Shown here piece by piece: positions 1 to 4,013 of a DNA stretch of 7,250 bases (position 1 is the stretch's first letter; each line of letters begins with the position of its first letter). Location of the stretch: positions 1 to 7,250 of the forward strand of contig CAZVFX010000215.1 of the NCBI GenBank assembly GCA_964626565.1. Direction: 5' to 3'. Position numbers and translations under genes: made by a program. The notes beneath the pieces are model-generated. The model searched no databases, had not been told where the DNA came from, and was given only the letters and a program-made list of their open reading frames with translations. Origin of the DNA: CAZVFX01 sp964626565. GTDB lineage: Bacteria; Myxococcota_A; UBA9042; CAIXZC01.

Positions 1-69
1 CCCGCCAGGCACCGGGCGATCATGGAAGAGATTGAAGGGGGTGAACGGTTACACCGTTTGTTGGTATAA
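1..69 (+). CDS. Possible 3' end of an upstream gene (partial)
   Basis: Reading frame 1 is open from the first base to a TAA at 67-69 and encodes 22 residues with a charged, helix-like sequence (acidic EEIEGGE followed by RLHRLL). It could be the C-terminus of a gene entering from the left. The stretch is too short for codon statistics to be meaningful. The neighbouring frame 2 is also open across this stretch, so an open frame alone proves little. If the call is right, the palindrome at 44-58 lies inside coding sequence. No function can be assigned. Confidence 0.3.
   Translation, partial: PARHRAIMEEIEGGERLHRLLV
44..58. repeat. Perfect 6-bp inverted repeat with 3-bp spacer (possible operator)
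   Basis: AACGGT (44-49) and ACCGTT (53-58) are exact reverse complements separated by TAC. The dyad ends just upstream of the candidate extended -10 at 62-70, where a regulator could act. As RNA it would be a short hairpin followed by TTGTTGG, too weak to call a terminator. Confidence 0.35.
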
Positions 70-70
70 A
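62..70 (+). promoter_or_regulatory. Weak candidate extended -10 promoter
   Basis: TGGTATAAA fits a TGn extended -10 followed by TATAAA, about 108 bp upstream of the lipoprotein start at 178. A -35 at the expected spacing (TGAACG, 42-47, 17-bp spacer) is poor. No GG-N10-GC sigma-54 pattern was found in 1-177. This is the best candidate in the leader but is not strong. Confidence 0.22.
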
Positions 71-166
71 CGCTGTTGTTATTCGTACTATGTTGTCGGT
101 TTTTTGCCCTTGTGTTCATTTGATTGCCCGTGTGTTGTTGTCGGAATTTGCTGGTTCGTACTCTAC

Positions 167-171
167 GGAGG
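167..171 (+). promoter_or_regulatory. Ribosome binding site that sets the start at 178
   Basis: GGAGG lies 6 nt before the ATG at 178. An in-frame TTG at 124 would add 18 residues rich in Cys and Arg ahead of the signal peptide and has no comparable site, so the ATG is preferred. Confidence 0.7.
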
Positions 172-177
172 GGCAGG

Positions 178-813
178 ATGCGAAGGAAGTTGCTCTTTGT
201 TGTGATGTTTTTCTTCTGCTGCACTGCAGCGTGTGACGATGAGAAGAGCGGCATGCTCGAACCCTGCTCCGGTTCGGGGGATTGCGGCACCTGGCTTGGA
301 AAGGGTCTCGAGTGCATCACCCTGCCGGCCGGGAAGATGTGTACTTACAGTTGTGGGCTCTATTCACAAAGTGACCCCGTGCAGGGAGCCTGCATGACTC
401 CCGATTGGCCCAAGAGCTCCCCGTCATGCGGCGGGGGGTGTTGCTATCTGGTCTCGAATGACGGAACAGGCTGGTGCACCAGCTATGCTCCCGGCTCCGG
501 CGGTGGTGGCGGCGGTGGTGGCGGCGGGGGGGGGCCGGTGGCGGGACCCCTTGCTGATGATTTCTGCAAAGCGTTGTGCTCGGATCCCGGGTGCGCCGAA
601 GATTTCGATTACTACGAGACGTACGAATGCAATCAGAACTGGGAGAACTGTTACCCCGACTGCGTGAGCGACTGCAAGGGCAAAGCCCCGAATTGCTCCG
701 ATTCGATTCTGTCGGAGGCGAAGGCCTGTATGAGCAACTACCCTTGCGGTGGCGACAACTCCTGGATCTACTGCCTTGATGATATCGAGGGAGGGCTGGG
801 TTGCTGGTATTGA
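178..813 (+). CDS. Cys-rich lipoprotein with two Cys modules joined by poly-Gly
   Basis: This is a 211-residue exported lipoprotein of unknown function. The N-terminus has basic residues 2-4, a hydrophobic core 5-15 and a lipobox-like T16-A-A-C19. Thr at -3 is less usual than Leu, and Asp follows the Cys. The mature protein has two modules. Residues 30-100 hold 10 Cys (30, 36, 46, 55, 59, 72, 84, 88, 89, 100) and residues 130-209 hold 12 (130, 134, 139, 151, 158, 162, 166, 173, 184, 190, 199, 209). Both counts are even, as expected for disulfide-bonded domains. Twelve Gly (108-119) join them and include a nine-G DNA run. The C-terminal module is acidic and aromatic-rich and ends in CWY. Cys-rich surface lipoproteins of this kind are common in Myxococcota-like genomes. 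I do not recognise a named family. The next gene starts 14 bp downstream with its own Shine-Dalgarno, so the two are probably co-transcribed. Confidence 0.85.
   Translation: MRRKLLFVVMFFFCCTAACDDEKSGMLEPCSGSGDCGTWLGKGLECITLPAGKMCTYSCGLYSQSDPVQGACMTPDWPKSSPSCGGGCCYLVSNDGTGWCTSYAPGSGGGGGGGGGGGGPVAGPLADDFCKALCSDPGCAEDFDYYETYECNQNWENCYPDCVSDCKGKAPNCSDSILSEAKACMSNYPCGGDNSWIYCLDDIEGGLGCWY
499..534 (+). repeat. Poly-Gly codon repeat ending in a nine-G homopolymer
   Basis: Twelve consecutive Gly codons (GGC/GGT/GGG mixture) encode the linker of the Cys-rich lipoprotein. The last three codons form an uninterrupted run of nine G (526-534). In one alternative frame a stop lies at 555-557, and in the other at 665-667. 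Slippage at the run would therefore remove the C-terminal Cys module. Confidence 0.9.
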
Positions 814-827
814 ACTGGAGGTAAGGT

Positions 828-1760
828 ATGGTCCCTGTAGTGCAGAGGAATGTGAGCCTAGCAGCCTTGGTGCTGACACTGTCCCTCGGGTTGTGCGCCG
901 CGTTGCCCGGCTGTCTGGGTGATGACGATGGGGGGGTGTCAGTGCCGCCCGAAGCGCAGAACAACCTGCTGGTCATGAGCTGCGAGAATGACCGCGAGTA
1001 CAATCTCTACACGCTGGACCTGGACGGCGGAATGCCGACAAAGCTGACCAGCAATCCGGGGATGTATGACGAACAGCCGACCTGGTCGCCGGATCGTTCG
1101 CAGGTGGCGTTTTCCCGCTATGCGGATCGCTCAGACCAGGTGTTCATTCTCAATTTGGACGACAAGTCGGTCATGGAGTTGCCCAATCAGCCGATGGACT
1201 GCTACGGCCCTTCCTGGTCGCCTGATGGTGAGAGCATATTGATGTCGTGTGAGGGTGACGATCGGGATGCTCACATCTACAGGTATTTCCTCAAGGACTC
1301 CGGCGCCATGAGCGTCACGAACAATCCGGACTCGGATGATCGCAACCCGGCGTGGTCCCCAGACGGGGCGTACGCTGCGTTTGACCGCTACTACTCTCGA
1401 AATCGGGAGGTGGTCAGTGTGAAGTTGCGCGACGGAGAGATTACTCAGTATCCGGGGCAACCCGAGTACTGCATGGAGCCTGCCTGGTCCCCGGATGGGG
1501 GCAGTATTGCCATGAGCTGCGAAGGCAGCGGCAGGAACGGCGATATCTATGTCATCGACATCGACAAGTTCCAGCTGAAGAAGCTCACTGATAACTCTGA
1601 AGCCGATGATCGCAATCCATCATGGAATTGGAACGGCGACTTGCTGGTCTTCGACAGGCGTATTGACCGAGAACGAGCAGTGTATGTGAGGGACATGGAA
1701 GACGGGTCTCTGGTCAAGCTGATGAGTTTGCCCGGGGAGTGCCGACAGGCTACCTTCTAG
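828..1760 (+). CDS. TolB-like six-bladed beta-propeller lipoprotein
   Basis: This is a 310-residue lipoprotein. The ATG at 828 follows GGAGG (817-821) by 6 nt. Its signal sequence has a hydrophobic core of about residues 9-26 and the lipobox L26-P-G-C29, followed by an acidic and Gly tether to about residue 45. The rest is six PD40/TolB-type blades marked by W-S-P-D at 86-89, 130-133, 176-179 and 220-223, a degenerate W-N-W-N at 266-269, and a last blade ending at the C-terminus. Odd blades carry M-S-C-E (50, 139, 229). Even blades carry F-x-R near 95, 185 and 275 and a late Cys (125, 215, 305). Two-blade units of about 90 residues are therefore repeated three times. The family binds proteins or ligands in the envelope, as TolB does. 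This protein lacks the TolB N-terminal domain, so it is not TolB itself. Its partner is unknown. It is probably co-transcribed with the Cys-rich lipoprotein upstream. A seven-G run (930-936) lies just after the lipobox. Confidence 0.88.
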   Translation: MVPVVQRNVSLAALVLTLSLGLCAALPGCLGDDDGGVSVPPEAQNNLLVMSCENDREYNLYTLDLDGGMPTKLTSNPGMYDEQPTWSPDRSQVAFSRYADRSDQVFILNLDDKSVMELPNQPMDCYGPSWSPDGESILMSCEGDDRDAHIYRYFLKDSGAMSVTNNPDSDDRNPAWSPDGAYAAFDRYYSRNREVVSVKLRDGEITQYPGQPEYCMEPAWSPDGGSIAMSCEGSGRNGDIYVIDIDKFQLKKLTDNSEADDRNPSWNWNGDLLVFDRRIDRERAVYVRDMEDGSLVKLMSLPGECRQATF

Positions 1761-1771
1761 TCGCACTTCCG

Positions 1772-1880
1772 GCCTGCCGGCGGTTTGAAGCCAGCGCCCG
1801 CAAACGTTCACATCATTGCCATGCCCGTCACATTCTGCTAAAAGTGAGACCTACCGGATCAGACGTAGTCGCCGGCAGGC
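1772..1880. repeat. 11-bp perfect inverted repeat, 87 bp apart
   Basis: GCCTGCCGGCG (1772-1782) is the exact reverse complement of 1870-1880. The right arm ends at the base before the sigma-54 -24 element, and the left arm lies just after the propeller stop codon. It may be a pair of activator sites or a chance match in GC-rich DNA. No terminator with a T-tract is visible after the propeller gene. Confidence 0.4.
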
Positions 1881-1896
1881 TGGCACGCACCTTGCT
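1881..1896 (+). promoter_or_regulatory. Sigma-54 (-24/-12) promoter, consensus match
   Basis: TGGCACG (1881-1887), four bases, then TTGCT (1892-1896) match the RpoN consensus TGGCACG-N4-TTGCW at every position. The invariant GG (1882-1883) and GC (1894-1895) are exactly 10 bp apart. The flanking preferences also fit: pyrimidine at 1880, purines at 1877 and 1879, T at 1899. Transcription would start near 1907, giving a leader of about 74 nt for the LPP20-like gene at 1981. Promoters of this class need an AAA+ enhancer-binding activator. Confidence 0.82.
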
Positions 1897-1921
1897 TCTT
1901 ACCGGGGCAGTGTCGCAGAGG

Positions 1922-1937
1922 CCGGCCGGAGGGCCGG
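1922..1937 (+). other. Leader hairpin with GGAG loop
   Basis: CCGGCC (1922-1927) pairs with GGCCGG (1932-1937) around a GGAG loop, inside the predicted leader and about 45 nt before the start at 1981. It lacks a T-tract, so it is not an intrinsic terminator. A GGA in a loop plus a second GGA in the Shine-Dalgarno resembles CsrA/RsmA target layout, but that is speculative. Confidence 0.35.
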
Positions 1938-1980
1938 GATTGAAAGTAAGACAACGCATGAACCTTGAGGAGGGTTTACG

Positions 1981-2529
1981 ATGAAGAACGCATGGACAAT
2001 CGTTTTCGCACTTGCTGGAATCGTTGCTCTGGTGGGCTGCAGTGCGGCGCCCGATGCGTGCCGCAGCGCGTGCCCCAGGCCCGCGTGGGTCGACACGCCG
2101 CCGACGTTGGGCGCTATCGGCATCAAGAAGGGGATCAACACCGGCATGGCCCGCAAGCTGGCCACGGACGAAGGCCGCCAGGAAATCGCCCGTCAGATTT
2201 CTGTGAAAGTGATGGGACTGCTGGAGCAGAGCGCACAGCAGGTAATCGGCGCCGAGCCCGGCGTTATCACCGGCCACGAATATGCCGAAGAGATCACCCG
2301 CACCCTGCACAAGCAGTTCCTCTCCGGCTCCAAGCCGGTCCACTTCTGGCAGGACTGCTGCACCGGCGAATGGTACGCCCTGGTTACCATCGAAAAGGAA
2401 GGCCTGCTCCAGGCCGCGAACCAGGCCGCCAAACAGGCCGCGCAGAAGATCCTGAAAGTCGCCGAGGAGAAACACGTCGAGCTGTCCCAGAAGCTGGATG
2501 AGAAGCTCGAGGCAGAGTACGGCAAGTAG
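1981..2529 (+). CDS. LPP20-like lipoprotein with C-terminal amphipathic helix
   Basis: This is a 182-residue lipoprotein. The ATG at 1981 has an ideal AGGAGG (1968-1973) 7 nt upstream. The signal peptide is residues 1-19 with lipobox L17-V-G-C20. The mature part opens with a Cys pair (27, 31), then P34-A-W-V and a short strand ending A-I-G (45-47). A long Ala-rich helix (about 56-90) follows, and after it the strand pair F122-W-Q-D with W131-Y-A-L-V-T-I. This is the LPP20 pattern: an N-terminal P-x-W-V strand, a helix with regularly spaced Ala, and a closing Y-x-L-V strand. Residues 138-178 are Ala-, Lys-, Glu- and Gln-rich and look like a long amphipathic or coiled-coil helix. LPP20-domain proteins are membrane-anchored envelope proteins, and FlgP of the flagellar outer-membrane disk belongs to the same superfamily. 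The substrate or partner here is unknown. It is the first gene after the sigma-54 promoter and is probably co-transcribed with the next gene. Confidence 0.85.
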   Translation: MKNAWTIVFALAGIVALVGCSAAPDACRSACPRPAWVDTPPTLGAIGIKKGINTGMARKLATDEGRQEIARQISVKVMGLLEQSAQQVIGAEPGVITGHEYAEEITRTLHKQFLSGSKPVHFWQDCCTGEWYALVTIEKEGLLQAANQAAKQAAQKILKVAEEKHVELSQKLDEKLEAEYGK

Positions 2530-2570
2530 GTGACTGGTGACTGGTGGCTGGTGGCCGGTGGCCGGTGGTT
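2529..2570 (+). repeat. Heptanucleotide tandem repeat, six units
   Basis: Six consecutive 7-bp units with the pattern GGTGRCY (two GGTGACT, one GGTGGCT, two GGTGGCC, one GGTGGTT) begin on the last base of the stop codon and end 23 bp before the next ATG. The two ends drift gradually, as in an array decaying by point mutation. It occupies most of the 64-bp gap between the two LPP20-like genes. Confidence 0.85.
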
Positions 2571-2593
2571 CGCGAACATCAACGACATTTCCA

Positions 2594-3538
2594 ATGAAAG
2601 AACTCGCCCTCGCACACCTGGTGTCCACCTCCATCGGTCTCCTCTGCCTCGTCGGTGTTCTGCGCTGCAGTAGCACACCGCCGGCGGTAACGGTGGCTCC
2701 CCCTGCCTGGGTGGTGTGCCTGCCGCCCGCACCGGGGCAGCTCAGAGCCGTCGGCGTCGCTGCTGCCCGGATCAAGCCCGAAGACACCATCGATGAAGCG
2801 TGCGGGCACGCCCGCACTGCGCTGGCCAGGGCGGTCGCGGCGCAAGTGATCTCCGCCAGCCTGGCGGTGTCGTGGGAGAGCACCGACTACGGCGAGGCCG
2901 CATCTGCGGCCGAAGTACCTCCCGGACTGGAAGAACAGGTTGCCGCCAACGCGTCCAACCTGGATTCGTGGGTCGACCCTTCGACCGGTAACGGCTATTG
3001 CCTGGCCGCGGTCCCCATGGACCAGGGCGGTGGTGCTTGTACGGCAGCACTGGCCGAAGTGCCCGATCTGTGTGACGGACCGGAAGGGGGGCGTCCTGCA
3101 TGGACCGATAAGATCCCGGCGGGCCCGGGGACTATGTTTGCCGTGGGGGTAGGGCGCAACTGGGCGTATCGCGCCAACGCCATGGACGACGCAGTCGTCG
3201 ACGGCATGGGGCAGCTCTCCAGCAGCCTCACCTCCACCGTGAGCGGAGTGCTAAGCAAGGCGGAAACCACCCTCGGAGTGCGGTTTGCAGCCCAGGAATA
3301 TCTTTCCTCCAAGACCGCACTCAGCGGGGCCCAGCCGGTGGCCTGGTGGACCGACCCCGACGGCGGCAAGATGTATGTGCTCATGTGCCTGCCCCTGGCC
3401 GGCGTCAAAGTGCACCTGGCGAGTGCGGCCGCACCGGCTGCACAAGCGCCAGCCGCACCCGACGGGCCGGCAGACCCTGAGCAGTTCCACGAGCAGAAGC
3501 TTGAGAAGTTGCGGAATCTTCTCGATTCCGAGCTGTGA
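2594..3538 (+). CDS. Exported protein with two tandem LPP20-like domains
   Basis: This is a 314-residue exported protein. The ATG at 2594 directly precedes a signal-like N-terminus (K2, hydrophobic core about 9-23). An in-frame GTG at 2537 would only add residues translated from the heptamer repeat and is rejected, although no clear Shine-Dalgarno precedes 2594. A Cys at 25 follows V-L-R, so the lipobox is atypical (Arg at -1) and lipidation is uncertain. The first LPP20-like unit (about 36-143) has P-A-W-V at 37-40, A-V-G-V at 52-55, an Ala-rich helix, then W126-V-D and Y135-C-L-A-A-V. The second unit (about 167-273) has P168-A-W-T, A183-V-G-V-G, a Ser-rich helix, then W251-W-T-D and Y261-V-L. 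The units align with each other and with the preceding gene, so this looks like an in-gene duplication. An Ala/Pro linker (278-295) leads to a short charged C-terminal helix. The function is probably structural or ligand binding at the outer membrane. Confidence 0.82.
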   Translation: MKELALAHLVSTSIGLLCLVGVLRCSSTPPAVTVAPPAWVVCLPPAPGQLRAVGVAAARIKPEDTIDEACGHARTALARAVAAQVISASLAVSWESTDYGEAASAAEVPPGLEEQVAANASNLDSWVDPSTGNGYCLAAVPMDQGGGACTAALAEVPDLCDGPEGGRPAWTDKIPAGPGTMFAVGVGRNWAYRANAMDDAVVDGMGQLSSSLTSTVSGVLSKAETTLGVRFAAQEYLSSKTALSGAQPVAWWTDPDGGKMYVLMCLPLAGVKVHLASAAAPAAQAPAAPDGPADPEQFHEQKLEKLRNLLDSEL

Positions 3539-3557
3539 CGACACGGTGTCGTCACAG
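3533..3557. terminator. Perfect 12-bp palindrome over the stop codon
   Basis: CTGTGACGACAC (3533-3544) and its exact reverse complement (3546-3557) flank a single G. As RNA this gives an 11-bp stem with a CGG loop, with the TGA stop (3536-3538) in the 5' arm. No T-tract follows, so it is not a textbook intrinsic terminator. It may protect the transcript's 3' end, stop transcription in both directions, or bind a protein as DNA. Confidence 0.5.
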
Positions 3558-3612
3558 TGTCAGTTGGCTTCGAGCCGATAGTTGGTTGTTTGGAGGTCGT
3601 TCCGTTGGGCTT

Positions 3613-3631
3613 GGGCCGCCGCAGACGGCCC
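3613..3631. other. GC-rich hairpin next to the minus-strand stop
   Basis: GGGCCG (3613-3618) pairs with CGGCCC (3626-3631) across a 7-nt loop. On the minus strand it begins 4 nt after the stop codon at 3636-3638, where a terminator for that frame would lie. It lacks a T-tract. Confidence 0.35.
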
Positions 3632-3635
3632 CTAC

Positions 3636-3809
3636 TCAGATCGGGACGACCGGGGCGTTGATGGTAGTTGTGTACCCGATGAGGTCAGTTCCCTCGGGCC
3701 CTTTCGGTGCCAAGAGCGACGACCCGGCGATGTGCTTGGACAGGGAAAACCCGAAGGCACGATTTCCCATGTGATACCGCGCCGATTCGAAGACACCAAA
3801 CCGGATCAT
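3636..3809 (-). CDS. Possible small minus-strand gene or gene remnant (57 aa)
   Basis: A minus-strand frame with the ATG at 3807-3809 and TGA at 3636-3638 encodes 57 residues that look protein-like (N16-R-A-F-G-F-S-L, then A-P-K-G-P-E-G-T-D-L-I-G-Y). About three quarters of its third positions are G or C, consistent with coding in a GC-rich genome. The same frame stays open far upstream, and a GTG at 3960-3962 could extend it. In the extended form the segment ending R-A-F-G-L resembles the segment ending R-A-F-G-F 40 residues later. A hairpin follows the stop. No good Shine-Dalgarno was seen for either start and I do not recognise the family. It could be a small gene, a decayed gene, or the chance shadow of a regulatory region. 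Confidence 0.3.
   Translation of the reverse strand: MIRFGVFESARYHMGNRAFGFSLSKHIAGSSLLAPKGPEGTDLIGYTTTINAPVVPI
3750..3792. repeat. 43-bp direct repeat, copy 1
   Basis: The unit starts with CCCGAAGGCACG and ends with TCGAAG, with 25 bases between them. The second copy, exactly 120 bp downstream, has the same ends at the same spacing. The interior is only weakly similar. It lies about 165 bp upstream of the candidate -24 element, within the range usual for enhancer sites. Confidence 0.55.
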
Positions 3810-3869
3810 ACGTAGGGGTGGTCCGCCTGCCACGCCGAAGCCTTGTGCGAAGGAGGGCGGCCACCCAAG

Positions 3870-3912
3870 CCCGAAGGCACGTTGTTTCGCGTCGGCACCT
3901 ATCGTCTCGAAG
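3870..3912. repeat. 43-bp direct repeat, copy 2
   Basis: The same end motifs as copy 1 (CCCGAAGGCACG at 3870-3881, TCGAAG at 3907-3912) occur at identical spacing. It ends about 45 bp before the candidate -24 element. On the minus strand both copies are read in the same frame because they are 120 bp apart. Confidence 0.55.
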
Positions 3913-3951
3913 GCTGGGGTTCTGCCGGCCCATAGGCCGTCATGCCCATAG

Positions 3952-4007
3952 CCTCCCGGCACGAAATGTGCTAAACACAGTACTGGCAATAGTGTGATGC
4001 CGGGAGG
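3952..4007. repeat. 10-bp inverted repeat spanning promoter and Shine-Dalgarno
   Basis: CCTCCCGGCA (3952-3961) is the exact reverse complement of 3998-4007, which contains the GGGAGG ribosome site for the gene at 4014. The left arm overlaps the GG of the sigma-54-like -24 element. If a longer transcript started upstream, the arms could pair and hide the ribosome site. From the predicted start near 3983 the left arm would not be transcribed. Confidence 0.6.
3957..3972 (+). promoter_or_regulatory. Sigma-54-like (-24/-12) promoter
   Basis: CGGCACG (3957-3963), four bases, then GTGCT (3968-3972) match TGGCACG-N4-TTGCW at 10 of 12 positions. The essential GG (3958-3959) and GC (3970-3971) are exactly 10 bp apart. 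The start site would be near 3983, giving a short leader of about 31 nt with the Shine-Dalgarno at 4002-4007. It is weaker than the copy at 1881 because T is replaced by G in the -12 element and by C just before GG. Confidence 0.6.
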
Positions 4008-4013
4008 GATTTC

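Larger units (their letters stand above)
3539..4013. other. 475-bp intergenic region without a confident gene
   Basis: No + strand gene with a plausible start and ribosome site was found. In order it holds the right part of the palindrome at the upstream stop, a GC-rich hairpin (3613-3631), a protein-like minus-strand frame ending at 3636, two 43-bp direct repeats (3750 and 3870), a short direct repeat GCCCATAG (3928-3935 and 3944-3951), a sigma-54-like promoter (3957-3972) and a 10-bp inverted repeat reaching the next Shine-Dalgarno (3952-4007). Confidence 0.7.

Noticed and set aside
100..105. Run of six T as an intrinsic terminator
   Set aside because: No GC-rich stem lies directly upstream. 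The only nearby dyad (44-58) is more than 40 bp away.
317..1003. 228-residue minus-strand open frame
   Set aside because: It is antisense to the Cys-rich and propeller lipoprotein genes. Its Ser/Arg-rich sequence has no domain and mirrors the Gly and Cys codons opposite.
1807..1843. TTCACA with a TGCTAAAA-like -10 as a sigma-70 promoter for the LPP20 operon
   Set aside because: Both hexamers are poor and the spacing is too long. The consensus sigma-54 element just downstream explains the region better.
1739..1984. 81-residue + strand frame with a GTG start, overlapping the next start by ATGA
   Set aside because: The overlap looks operon-like, but there is no signal peptide or motif, the start overlaps the propeller end, and the frame would run through the consensus sigma-54 promoter and hairpin.
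2559..2574. GG-N10-GC pattern before the tandem LPP20-like gene
   Set aside because: The spacing fits but TGGCCGG and TCGCG deviate at several consensus positions. It lies partly in the heptamer repeat and would leave almost no leader before the ATG at 2594.
2537..2593. Upstream GTG start for the tandem LPP20-like protein
   Set aside because: It would add 19 residues translated from the heptamer repeat in front of a signal peptide that begins properly at the ATG at 2594.
1828..2883. 351-residue minus-strand open frame
   Set aside because: It is antisense to two well-supported LPP20-like genes and to the sigma-54 promoter region. The protein is low in recognisable motifs and rich in Arg and Ala runs, as expected for a shadow in GC-rich DNA.
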